This document shows positions 45,301 to 53,725 of a stretch of 64,000 bases of DNA, one piece after another (the first letter of the stretch is position 1; every line of letters begins with the position of its first letter). The notes beneath the pieces are model-generated. The model was not told the DNA's origin. It did not search any database and saw only the letters and a list, made by a program, of their open reading frames with translations. The position numbers and the translations under genes are program-made. Source of the DNA: CAYRFQ01 sp964423615 (GTDB taxonomy: Bacteria; Planctomycetota; Planctomycetia; Gemmatales; Gemmataceae). The stretch lies in assembly GCA_964423615.1 (NCBI GenBank), contig CAYRFQ010000003.1, positions 1 to 64,000 on the forward strand. Direction: 5' to 3'.

Positions 45301-46434
45301 GATAGGAACGCGTTGGTTGCGTGGTGCACCCGGCTTACCAACATTCGAATGTGTAAATACCCCATGACACCCATAAAGCCAACCATCAGGCCCCCAGATA
45401 AAACTATTGAGTGTCTCGTGCGTATCCTGATAGCCCCATCCATCAAGGAGAACTTGCGGTGGACCGTCGGGATGATCGTCATGATTTTTGTCGGGGATGA
45501 ATAACAGATACGGCGCAGCACCGACCCACACTCCACCAAACCCAACCTCAAGACCGCTCACGAGATTGAGTTTATCGTGAAACACGGTTCGCTTGTCGAA
45601 CTGGCCATCGCCGTTGGTGTCCTCGAAAATTAAAATGCGATCCTTGGCCTCTTTCTCCGGTCGTCGTTGAGGATACGAATACGCTTCAGCAACCCAGAGT
45701 CGTCCTCGGTCGTCGATCGTCATGGCAATCGGTTGGCAAACGTCGGGTTCCTTTGCGACGACGGACACACGGAAGCCTTTCGGAACCGTCATCACGTCGG
45801 CAGCCTTTTCCGCCGTCAATCCCTTCTTGTATTTGAGGACGTCGACGACACGCCGAGGTTGCAACCGTTTCGCGAGTTTCGGCTTGGTTTTGTAGAATCG
45901 GAAGTCGTCGAAGTTGATGTGGCCCCAGTGTCCGGTATGCTTGTCGACGAGCCGAATAAAGATCGTCTTGCCCTCGTGTTTTCGCAAATCGACCAACATC
46001 CGCTCCATGTCCTCACGCTCACGACCGGGAGTCCGAAAGAATACCTCGTTCGTGTCTTGTCGCACCAGTTCGACGCACGTTTGTGTCTGGTGAGGTCCTC
46101 CCCCAACAAGAAACGCGGCAAACGGATGCGTAACCTTGAAAGGAGCTGATGTGAGTGTCCCGGTCGGAGCATCTTGGAGCTTTTCGTATCCACCGATCCA
46201 GTATTTTCCCTGGTGTCGAGAGCGACTATCGCGACGTCTCGGATAAACTGTGTCGCCCTTGATCGGTTGCCCGACAAAGGCTTTGCCTTCGACGAGCCAG
46301 TCCGTCAAGTTCCCTTTTTCGAAATCGAGATTCAAGGGCCTGCCGTTAGAACCTTTGGGCAACACGCCTTTCGGCTCGTCGGCGGAAGCCAGTGGAGCGA
46401 GGAGAAGAAAAGTCACCATGCAGGCAAAGCGCAT
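42391..46434 (-). CDS. PVC-type CxxCH haem-binding dehydrogenase-like protein fused to DUF1080 domain
   Basis: 1347 residues from ATG 46434, giving a signal peptide MRFACMVTFLLLAPLASA. Domains in order: a jelly-roll-like carbohydrate-binding part (about 35-195); a glucose/sorbosone-dehydrogenase-like propeller (about 215-640; RGRLWVAEAYSYP, WGPDGWLYGCHG); HEAT repeats (640-1015); a cytochrome c domain with CMQCH at 1035-1039 and a Met ligand candidate in SHKSMMPEDQLPQM; and a DUF1080 domain (1165-1347; FFNGKDLTGWQG). These multidomain proteins are special to the PVC group. They probably oxidise a sugar outside the cytoplasm and pass electrons to the bound haem; the substrate is unknown. Confidence 0.93.
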   Translation of the reverse strand: MRFACMVTFLLLAPLASADEPKGVLPKGSNGRPLNLDFEKGNLTDWLVEGKAFVGQPIKGDTVYPRRRDSRSRHQGKYWIGGYEKLQDAPTGTLTSAPFKVTHPFAAFLVGGGPHQTQTCVELVRQDTNEVFFRTPGREREDMERMLVDLRKHEGKTIFIRLVDKHTGHWGHINFDDFRFYKTKPKLAKRLQPRRVVDVLKYKKGLTAEKAADVMTVPKGFRVSVVAKEPDVCQPIAMTIDDRGRLWVAEAYSYPQRRPEKEAKDRILIFEDTNGDGQFDKRTVFHDKLNLVSGLEVGFGGVWVGAAPYLLFIPDKNHDDHPDGPPQVLLDGWGYQDTHETLNSFIWGPDGWLYGCHGVFTHSNVGKPGAPRNQRVPINAGIWRYHPTKHKFEVFAHGTSNPWGVDFNEHGHCFLTCCVIPHLFHIQQGGRYRRQAGSHFNPYTYADIKTIAKHRHWVGNQWSDLDRAKSDASGGGHAHAGAMFYLGGAWPKKYHGRLFMNNIHGARLNVDRVWRQGSGYVGDGEPDFCKTNDVWSQILYFRYGPDGQVYMIDWYDRQQCHRRELEQHDRSNGRIFKIGYQGANPVQVDLREKTDMDLAKLQFHENEWYVRHARRLLQERSAIRKLDEKAVGFLTLKVFHSEVPLRALWALHVTGNLQGVHLEKVLDQTSEEVRSWAIQLACEEGTPSAKILQKFETMASQDESQLVRLYLASAIPRLPVKNRWPILEKLVQHSEDANDNNLPLMYWYAAEPLANENTAEALRLATASKVPLLQQFMARRVASMGTPESRKLLIAGVLATKDTKRQLTILREIQNGLRGQRKVTMPKNWSKIFDSLGDSEDGGVRAVVWSLAVKFGDPTVQQRMRTLVSKSTTPLEQRKEFLETLLSSRDAKLLPILQKLLADESMRADALKGLASFDDPETPSLILKHYPKLNPAEKRLALATLVSRPKYAQELLTAVGSKKVSAKDLTADLVRRLRNLEDDGINKQIANVWGTIRKTPAEKAKLIARYKQLVAANPVSEKMLPLGRAVFTNTCMQCHKLFGQGGDIGPELTGSNRADLDYLLTNIIDPSAVLAKEYTASVILTKRGRIITGIIRQETKDAYTVATADEIITLPRDEVKGVRSSHKSMMPEDQLPQMSDADARALLAYLASPKQVPLLATKDNVRTFFNGKDLTGWQGRKKYWRVEKGEIIGIRPAGKPNRNEFLVSDLVVRDFRLSLKVKLRPDSGNSGIQFRSQVLPGGDVSGYQADVGKGWWGKLYEEHGRGLLWTKPGDQHIKKGEWNSYVIEAVGSRIKTYVNGKLCVDLVDPPGRRNGIIALQVHSGSPFEVRFKDLKLEVFPEAKTPTK

Positions 46435-46645
46435 CGGCGGTGTTCCTTTTTTGCGTTTGAGAGAGGGTATTGTCGAAGTGTTCATTCTAACCGGGCATGT
46501 GTGGAGAGTGGAGAGTCTAATTGGGGAAACTCGGTCGATATATTTTCTGGAGGCAGAGTTCTCGATACAAGGTTCGGTTCTTTCTTCGGGCGCGGCTCGC
46601 AAGCCCAGACAAATTCCTCCCACAAACCCTCACAACAACTTGTGG

Positions 46646-47056
46646 TCAACGAGAACTAGCTTCGATCTCACCACGGCGTGTCTGGTAAGCCGTGAGCGCC
46701 TGTTGGTATTTGACCGCAAGTTCTTCGTGTTGGCGTTGCAGTTCGCCCATCATTCGACAAAAGTTCCGAGTCGAGCGAAGTGCTACGGCCACGAATAGGA
46801 CCCCGAAACCTGGCAGCAAGATATGCACCACGATGTGAGACGTCCGTGTCAGAGCGAGAGCGAAGAACGTCCAGATGATTCCAACGACGGCCATCAAGAT
46901 ACCCATCGCAAGACGACGCCGAGCAGCTTGGGCAAAGACGACAGCCCCTTGAGCATCCGGGACGTGTTGCCGTCCATTCTGGTCGGTCACCAGGTACTGC
47001 TGTTTCTCCTTCTCCCACTCAGCGTCGACTCGTTCGAGTTCTTCGTCCAGACTCAT
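46646..47056 (-). CDS. Small membrane protein, function unknown
   Basis: 136 residues. An acidic/basic helical N-terminus is followed by a short segment (TDQNGRQHVPDAQGAVV) and two membrane helices (about 47-68 and 75-95), then a C-terminal coiled coil with many Gln/Glu (MGELQRQHEELAVKYQQAL). Both ends should face the cytoplasm. It starts 4 bp after the preceding gene stops, so both are in one operon. No family recognised. Confidence 0.75.
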   Translation of the reverse strand: MSLDEELERVDAEWEKEKQQYLVTDQNGRQHVPDAQGAVVFAQAARRRLAMGILMAVVGIIWTFFALALTRTSHIVVHILLPGFGVLFVAVALRSTRNFCRMMGELQRQHEELAVKYQQALTAYQTRRGEIEASSR

Positions 47057-47060
47057 GGTT

Positions 47061-47504
47061 CTACTTCGTTGTTCGCAAAATGACGATCGTGCCAGCTGGT
47101 GCCAAGGTCAACCGTTGAGGAGCAACATCTCTCAGGTCCGTCGTGTAGATGACCGATTGTTTCGGACGAAGTCCGCGGACGGCTTGCTCTGTCATCAGTT
47201 GTTTCAACTTCGTAGAGTAGAACTTCAGTTCGCTGAACTTGAGCCGGTCGGGAGCCTTCTGGAACACCAACCTCGTGACCTTGCTGTATTTAGTCGCAAC
47301 CTTTCCATTTACGACCACAGAAAGTGGCACCAGTTCCGTTACGGGAATCGAGAGCATCCCCACGAGCCGGAGTTCTTTCTTTTTGAAGTCCACTTCGCCG
47401 ACCTTGAGCGTCCCAGTGATTGGGGGCGGTGCTTTCGGCCTTTGACCCAAAGCCAATGACGGAGTCAACAACAGTCCTATTCCGAGAACAACTAGAAATC
47501 GCAT
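47061..47504 (-). CDS. Small secreted protein, function unknown
   Basis: 147 residues from ATG 47504, with GAGAGGATT upstream. A clear signal peptide (MRFLVVLGIGLLLTPSLALG) leads to a short Pro-rich piece and an all-beta domain (GTLKVGEVDFKKKELRLVGM and so on) that ends with a strand TIVILRTTK. It is followed by the membrane-protein gene after 4 bp. It is probably periplasmic. No family recognised. Confidence 0.75.
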   Translation of the reverse strand: MRFLVVLGIGLLLTPSLALGQRPKAPPPITGTLKVGEVDFKKKELRLVGMLSIPVTELVPLSVVVNGKVATKYSKVTRLVFQKAPDRLKFSELKFYSTKLKQLMTEQAVRGLRPKQSVIYTTDLRDVAPQRLTLAPAGTIVILRTTK

Positions 47505-47804
47505 GAGCAATCCTCTCCAAAAAGTGTACGTGCTAATTCGATCATAATACACTGCAGGTAGGTTTTTCTCGACCATTCATTGCGTATTTTCTCTCCAGAG
47601 GTCGATTTCATACAAAAGCCGAACACCTCAGACCAACAAAAATGGATCGAGATTGTTGGAAGCATAGGTTCGCGTGGCTTGCGTGTACTTTTACTGCAGC
47701 CCTCCGCTTGAGAATTTCCTATTGCGGTTAACGCCTCCGACCCCAACAATAGAAAAAATACTCCAAAACCTCGCCTGTACACTTACTCTTCCGAAGGCCC
47801 GCTC
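47505..47804. other. Divergent intergenic region with one copy of a short repeat
   Basis: 300 bp between the small secreted-protein gene and the first giant pseudo-caspase gene. It contains GTGGCTTGCGTGTACTTT within 47671-47692, which matches copies ahead of the paralogous gene at 53.7 kb. Promoters for both directions should be here, but none is clear. Confidence 0.5.
47671..47692 (+). repeat. Repeat copy upstream of the first pseudo-caspase gene
   Basis: The 22 bases here match 53453-53474 at 19 of 22 positions (shared core GTGGCT-GCGTGTACTTT). It lies about 110 bp ahead of the giant gene at 47805. It could be a shared control site or a piece of duplicated DNA left from the event that made the two paralogues. 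Confidence 0.6.
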
Positions 47805-50800
47805 ATGGCAGACACTTCGCGAACACCCATACGGCACAGTTGGCGGAAAGACCCCAAAAAGACTTCAGCCATTCCGCGCACAAACGAAACATCCAAAATT
47901 GCTGCCATGCATGGCGTGAAACCGAACAAAGGTCCGTACTGGACGCCCAAGCGTCGGAGAATGCTTCTCGGGGCGACTCTCCTCATCGGACTCATTGTCG
48001 TTGTATATGTGATTCGTTTGATCCTCTTGCCGACGCCAACCGGTTTTGTACTCATTGGGTCGGGCTACGAACAGAATATTGCCATCGCTCACAATGCCCA
48101 CGGTTGGATGACGCTCGAAGATTTGGCAGAAATAGAACGCAATATTCTCCACAGTCCGTCCATTTTGAGAGCCGACAGGTCCTGGGAAAGCCTACTCAAG
48201 CAAGTCAAAGATTCCCCGAGACAGAAGACTATCCTTGTCTACCTGGCTTTGCACGGCGGCGCTGATTCCAAAGGTCCTTTTCTGTTTTTGGATTCTCCCC
48301 GAGCCAAGTCCAAAGTCTACTTCAAGACTGTCATACGCAGTTTAAACGACAAGTGGCCGAATAAGAACGTTTTACTGATACTCGATCCCGTTCAGATTGA
48401 GGCCGACTGGACCAACGGGATGCTCTACAACGGGTTCGTCGAGGGATTAGAAAGCGAACAAATCAAGGCCGAAATGGCGGAAATGCCGAAACTCATGATC
48501 ATCTGTTCGGCGAAGGCCTACCAACGATCCTGGGTCTCCCCCGAGTGGCAACGTTCGATCTTTGGTCACTACATTGCGGAAGGACTCAAAGGAGCCGCGA
48601 ACACCGACGGAAACAATCGGTTACGCGTCCATGAACTGTACGAATACGTCAATAAAAACGTTCGAGCGTGGGCCGACGCCAACCGCAATGCCGTCCAAAC
48701 GCCCATTTTCCTGGGCAACGAAGAACTCGCCAGGGACACCGAACTCCGTCTCGTCGGCGGCAAACAATACGAAGAGCAGAGTCCAGGCTTGGCTCCAGGA
48801 CTCACGGCCGAAAGTTCCTCGAAGCTGAAGCCAGCCTGGGACAAATGGCAAGAGTTACGAGAGTACCAACCAGCTCCTTGGATCTACGCTCCACATTCGT
48901 GGCGTCGATACCAGGATACCCTCGTTCGCTATGAGCAACTCCTCCGACTTGGCGACCCAACGAACAAAGCCAATCAACTCCAAAGTGATCTCATCAAGCT
49001 TGAACAAGAAATCCGAAACGCGACGATCCTCTTGCAATCCTCTTCGGGGTTGAGCAATTCTCTACCTCTGGCCCCGTTCTACGGCGTTGACTTCCCCTGG
49101 AAAGACGCCGAACTCCGGAAAGCCTTTCGGAAATTCCAAACCGCCTTTCACGACCAACTAGAAGACACCCAAACAGCGTGGTCAGAAGTACTGGAGACGG
49201 CCCAGGTCGATGCACGAGGGGCGACGCGACAACGGAAGCAGTTGCTCGAAGCCTACCTTTCCAATGTCGTTCTCAATTCCTTGGTGTCCTCAGAACAAGA
49301 GGACATGCTCGACAAGAAGTCCCTGGAAAAAGAGGAACTCCAACGAGCTACCAAGCTCCTCAAGGACATTCACAGACGCTTGAACACGGGCAAGGCACGA
49401 CCTGTCGAAGCCCACACCCTCGTGATGTTGCTTTGGCCTGGACCTGGCAGTTCTTCCGAAGCAATTCGGACGGTTCCCATCGAACACGTCCAATTGGCCT
49501 TGAGAGTTCGCTTGTTGGCTGAGCAAACGGCTCTCGCGACCCCTGACAGGAAAGCGGGTTCACTCCATCCCTACAGCGAGGTCATCTGGGAGCGAATCAA
49601 GCCGAAAATCCAAGACGCCGACGAGAAGCGTCGCCGAGGAGAGGACTGGCTCTTTGGAGCAGATCCTCAGGCCTGGGCACAGGCCAAAGAAGCCTTCGAG
49701 GACGCCGAAAACCTCTACCGGAATATTCAACCCGAGATCAAGATTTTCCGAGAAGCCCTCAATATTCGAGACCGCTTGTTCGCCGAGTTGCCCTATTACG
49801 CCCGTTGGGCAGCCAACCAAAGGAACCGTCTCGGAACCCCTGATCGGGCCAAGAAGATCGAAAGACAATTGAGCACAGTCGAGCAGATGGGAAAAGACCT
49901 CCACCAGCTCGTCGTTTTACTCCCGAAGGCGGGCAAAGATGACTTTGGAGAAATCCAATCGTTAACGAGAACACTCCGGGAGGGGCTCTTAGGGCGCGGA
50001 GGACTCGAAGAGATATTCCTCAAGGAGTGTCGAAATCTAAAGGCCACACTTCAACCCAACTGGCATCAAATCGAGAGTCTGTTAGCAGTCCCGTTGCTCA
50101 AGGAACTCTCCCTACGCAAACAACTTCGCGAGACCAGTCAACAGATCTCCGAGGATCTCCATCGAAAGGGCAACCCGGTCATCAAACTGTTCACCAACCA
50201 GAAAACGCTTGCCCGGGAGACTTGGAGGCGGGCAAGCCAGGAAGGACGAATGGCTTTGGCCGTGACGCAGGAGCCTTGGCTTTCCAAAAAGACCCAAAGA
50301 CAAGCCCTTTTGAGTTCCATCAATCATCTCGCTGGCCCGAACCGCAGTTCTTCCCTGACCGACGCCGGAGAAGACATTCGCGAAGAATGGGACGAGCGAC
50401 TGACTCAAATCGACAAAGGCTGGTTGGCCAGTCTCCTTGACCCCAATCCGACAACCGCCCGCAAAAACCTCATCGCCCCGGCTTTACTCACCCGTATGGT
50501 CCCCGGTGAGTTTGTCGATGGTCTCCCGTCGACTCCGTTTGATCCAGTCATAGCATTGCGAAGGCTGCGAGCTTCGGCCATGTTACTAGGCCAAACCGAA
50601 AGGACAATCGCGGACCACTGGTTCGCAGAAACGCAAACTCTCAGCAACCGCGGTAGTCCCAATAGCACGTATTACATCCCTGCCGGGCACGGATACTTGG
50701 CCGATGCCGAGACCCTTCTCAAGACCGACGTCCGGGGTGACGAAATTCGGATGATCGCGGAAAAATACCAAGTCGAACTGCCGGTCCAATCGAAACTCGA

Positions 50801-53102
50801 CAAGGAACGACAAAGCGTTTGTCAAGACTTCCGGCCAAAACTCGGAGTGGCCATGGTCCAATTGGCTTACAAGAGTCACCAAACCGAGGGCACAAAACGT
50901 ATCCCACTCACGAGCCAACTGGCCTGGAAACCAGAATGGCAATTGTCGAGCGACGAGAATGTTCCGCAAGGCCACATCATGGTCTGGCCGGAATTCGCGT
51001 CCGACTCAGCCAAGGAACTATTCGAAGACGACCCGCAGTGGCCCTCGTCCAAGCGGATCAAAGCGTTAGATAGAGGCCCGGAATCGGTTTTGAGGCTCGA
51101 GTTGACACGAACAGATTACGACGACAAGAAAGAAATTCCGTGGACACCTCGATACAAGCAGGCCCAAGTGAAGCTCAACGGGGTTTACCGCGGACAATAT
51201 TTCTCCAGCCCAGTCGATCTAACGGTCCAATACGGCCCGGAAATTTTGGTCTATCGATTTCCTGCCCCCCCCGAGGCCAAAGTCGCTGCCATCTTCGATG
51301 AAGACGCCCCATACGGCGCACTGAGTCTTGTCCTCGATTACTCGGGAAGCATGGACTGGGACATCAACGGTAACCCAGGCGGAATTCGGAAAATCGATCA
51401 TCTTCTAACAGCCCTCAAGGCAGTGCTAGCGAAGATTCCCAAGAAAACGCACATGAGCGTGATGTTATTCAGTCCCTTCGACATCCAAAACAAGAAGTTA
51501 CTCTCCCATAAATGGGTGCGCAAGCGCTTCCAGTGGGGAGGGCGTCAAGACATTCCCGCTTTGATGAACGACCTTAAGCGCTACAAACCCGACAAGGGCG
51601 TTTCACCGATTGCCAAATCGATCGCGATGGCTCTGCAAGAAGGATTCCCAAACGGAAATCTGTTCCAAGGTCCTAAAGTCATGTTGGTCCTCACAGACGG
51701 TATGGACACGCTCTTGAAAGGTCCTTGGAACCGAAACGGCTGGAACAAACTGGGAACAGACCCGGATAAGATAAAGGGATACCTGCAGAAGCAATTCAAG
51801 GCCCACGACGATGTCATGGTGAACATGGTTTGCTTCATGAAAAAACCATCCAGCAATGGAAACAACAAGAATTTCCCCTTAACACAGAAAAGGCAACAGA
51901 CCGAAGCAGAGATGGCAACGAAGCAGTTTGAGGACGTGATCACCTCTTGGGGGGGGCTGTTTTTGATCCAGGAAGATCCAAACAAACTGGCAGCGACTCT
52001 GGAAAACAGCCTCCGACCGAAAGTCCACCTGCTTGACACCAACAATCCTCGCAAACCTGTCTCGGTCGTGGCCTACCCCTTCCGCTACAACAAAAATATG
52101 GAAAGCGTCTTGGAATCAATTCGTTTATGGTCACCGGTACAGTTCCAGGAAAAGACTTTCCAAACATTCATCGGAAGCTGGAGACTTGGGCGGTTGCGTC
52201 GCCAGCAAAACTTATGGCTCCGGTCAGGGGAACAGATGCTGCTAAAGGTGGTTCCTGGCTGGAAAGGGCAATTACGTCTCCAAAGAATGCTCTACGGGAA
52301 CTACCGCAAAGCTCTCAACGCTCCTTCCGTTTATCCTCTTGAGAAATGGCTAAAACAAGAGAAATGGCTTGCCACCCTCCAGGAACCGAAATACCACACC
52401 GAGCAACACTTTTTCATGGGCCAGATCACTCTCGAGCGATTCCCGAGCGAAAAACCCGGTGACGAAGAACTTCTTGCCCACCAACGACCTGGGTTCGTCT
52501 GGGTCGATCTCAAGGGTGCGAAGAAGAAATCAGTAGGTGCCATACGATGGCATTCGGTTCACAACGTCCCGGCTCCGGCCGTCCGTGTATTTGGCATACA
52601 AGCAAACCAGAGGACTCCTCCACAAGTCGACCTCCGGTGGTCTTCCGAGCGATTCCCTCCTGGTACAGGAAAGACCATCAAGGTGAATCCCATCAATCCG
52701 ATTGTCCAACAGTGGCGACCGATCCCTGGAACAACCCTGCCTGGCGAACCGAAAGCACAATACAAGATCTTGAGTGTTCGCTTCCCAGCAGCCGAGAAAA
52801 AACGTTACGTCTACGTTGGTCCGAAGAAACGAGAACAGAAACTGTGCATGGTCGTCGAGGTCCAGTACACTGGCGATGATCCTGTTTACCTCCAGCCAAA
52901 AGGTTGGAGTGCAGGGGGAGCCGAACATCACTTTTATACCGAGGCTCGAAGGTACACCGCCTTGTTCTGGAATTTTCAGAACTTAGCCGGTCCGCCGTAC
53001 GAGTTTTATGTGACTTCGATCGGCGCATTCAAAAGTCAATATCCTGCCACCACATGGACCAACTACACGACCAAGGCAACGTGGCTTTTCCCGAAAAACT
53101 GA
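47805..53102 (+). CDS. Giant membrane protein: degenerate caspase-like domain plus C-terminal vWA domain
   Basis: 1765 residues. A basic cytoplasmic tail (1-51) and one membrane helix (52-75) place the rest outside. Residues 78-310 have a caspase fold: LVYLALHGGAD carries the catalytic His (150), but the strand that should read DACxSG reads ILDPVQ (194-198), so the Cys is replaced by Val. The next strands (LMIICSAKA, then FGHYIAEGLKGAANTDGNNRLRVHELYEYV) fit the family well. A long helical part follows (320-1100). A vWA domain starts near 1170 with the MIDAS motif DYSGSM (Asp1178) and TDGMD near 1298. The last 350 residues are beta-rich. It is paralogous to the next gene and probably a structural or signalling scaffold. 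Confidence 0.85.
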   Translation: MADTSRTPIRHSWRKDPKKTSAIPRTNETSKIAAMHGVKPNKGPYWTPKRRRMLLGATLLIGLIVVVYVIRLILLPTPTGFVLIGSGYEQNIAIAHNAHGWMTLEDLAEIERNILHSPSILRADRSWESLLKQVKDSPRQKTILVYLALHGGADSKGPFLFLDSPRAKSKVYFKTVIRSLNDKWPNKNVLLILDPVQIEADWTNGMLYNGFVEGLESEQIKAEMAEMPKLMIICSAKAYQRSWVSPEWQRSIFGHYIAEGLKGAANTDGNNRLRVHELYEYVNKNVRAWADANRNAVQTPIFLGNEELARDTELRLVGGKQYEEQSPGLAPGLTAESSSKLKPAWDKWQELREYQPAPWIYAPHSWRRYQDTLVRYEQLLRLGDPTNKANQLQSDLIKLEQEIRNATILLQSSSGLSNSLPLAPFYGVDFPWKDAELRKAFRKFQTAFHDQLEDTQTAWSEVLETAQVDARGATRQRKQLLEAYLSNVVLNSLVSSEQEDMLDKKSLEKEELQRATKLLKDIHRRLNTGKARPVEAHTLVMLLWPGPGSSSEAIRTVPIEHVQLALRVRLLAEQTALATPDRKAGSLHPYSEVIWERIKPKIQDADEKRRRGEDWLFGADPQAWAQAKEAFEDAENLYRNIQPEIKIFREALNIRDRLFAELPYYARWAANQRNRLGTPDRAKKIERQLSTVEQMGKDLHQLVVLLPKAGKDDFGEIQSLTRTLREGLLGRGGLEEIFLKECRNLKATLQPNWHQIESLLAVPLLKELSLRKQLRETSQQISEDLHRKGNPVIKLFTNQKTLARETWRRASQEGRMALAVTQEPWLSKKTQRQALLSSINHLAGPNRSSSLTDAGEDIREEWDERLTQIDKGWLASLLDPNPTTARKNLIAPALLTRMVPGEFVDGLPSTPFDPVIALRRLRASAMLLGQTERTIADHWFAETQTLSNRGSPNSTYYIPAGHGYLADAETLLKTDVRGDEIRMIAEKYQVELPVQSKLDKERQSVCQDFRPKLGVAMVQLAYKSHQTEGTKRIPLTSQLAWKPEWQLSSDENVPQGHIMVWPEFASDSAKELFEDDPQWPSSKRIKALDRGPESVLRLELTRTDYDDKKEIPWTPRYKQAQVKLNGVYRGQYFSSPVDLTVQYGPEILVYRFPAPPEAKVAAIFDEDAPYGALSLVLDYSGSMDWDINGNPGGIRKIDHLLTALKAVLAKIPKKTHMSVMLFSPFDIQNKKLLSHKWVRKRFQWGGRQDIPALMNDLKRYKPDKGVSPIAKSIAMALQEGFPNGNLFQGPKVMLVLTDGMDTLLKGPWNRNGWNKLGTDPDKIKGYLQKQFKAHDDVMVNMVCFMKKPSSNGNNKNFPLTQKRQQTEAEMATKQFEDVITSWGGLFLIQEDPNKLAATLENSLRPKVHLLDTNNPRKPVSVVAYPFRYNKNMESVLESIRLWSPVQFQEKTFQTFIGSWRLGRLRRQQNLWLRSGEQMLLKVVPGWKGQLRLQRMLYGNYRKALNAPSVYPLEKWLKQEKWLATLQEPKYHTEQHFFMGQITLERFPSEKPGDEELLAHQRPGFVWVDLKGAKKKSVGAIRWHSVHNVPAPAVRVFGIQANQRTPPQVDLRWSSERFPPGTGKTIKVNPINPIVQQWRPIPGTTLPGEPKAQYKILSVRFPAAEKKRYVYVGPKKREQKLCMVVEVQYTGDDPVYLQPKGWSAGGAEHHFYTEARRYTALFWNFQNLAGPPYEFYVTSIGAFKSQYPATTWTNYTTKATWLFPKN

Positions 53103-53725
53103 GAGACTGTTCGTTGGACTTTCATGGAACCCATTGAGTTTCGAAAATGTAACGCGATAGGATTTCGTAGATCGTGACGAGCCGCGCATCGGCGATGGCA
53201 CCCGTTACAACCTCAAAGAAGTCTATTGAGACCTGCGTAGTTCCTGAAGCGTCTGTCCAGCCAGTCGAAAGACGAGGCTATTCGCCTTTCGCCCAGGATC
53301 GGCAATCGACCCAAGTCGTGTTGTTCTTTTGGCCGAAGGCCAAGGTGATCGTAGCCTTGTCAGAATGGCCAGGTTAGCTTTGTTGGTGTCGTTTGGATTG
53401 GCCTAGAAACGTGAAATTTCTAGTCGTTCGGTTTTTCTGCTTACCGTGGGTCCACGTGGCTCGCGTGTACTTTGAAAGCTCTGCCTGTTTGTCGTAGATA
53501 CGAGCGGCTCGTGTGTACTTAGAAAGCTCTGCCAAGATAAAGGTGCACGCGGCTCGCGTATATCTGCAAACTGGACAAGCATTTATTGTCCGTTCCAAGT
53601 CCAACCTTATCATCGCCGACCAAACTTTCCAGGTGCTTGAGCGGCTTGAACCAAACGCCATCAACGCCCAGTTCATGAACCGCGCAGTTCGCAGAATTGG
53701 GACCATTGAGTTTCCAGGATCGACC
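53103..53725. other. Gap between the paralogous giant genes with tandem repeats
   Basis: 623 bp. The last 270 bp contain three copies of a repeat at about 45-48 bp spacing (annotated separately) and a palindrome TTGGCCGAAGGCCAA near 53329-53343. An open frame runs upstream of the ATG at 53726 through the repeats but it lacks a ribosome site and is not counted as coding. No gene was found in the rest. Confidence 0.5.
53453..53572 (+). repeat. Three tandem copies of a 45-48 bp unit
   Basis: Copies begin at about 53453, 53501 and 53546. Each starts with a core like CGGCTCGCGTGTACTT; the first two also share AAAGCTCTGCC after it. Identity is high between the first two and lower in the third. In one frame they encode ARVYxESSA repeats, but the first copy is followed by a stop, so coding is doubtful. 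A single further copy lies at 47671 in front of the paralogous gene. Confidence 0.75.

Noticed and set aside
53453..53572. Possible CRISPR or coding repeat
   Set aside because: Only three copies with decaying identity, no spacer pattern, no cas genes, and a stop within the candidate frame.
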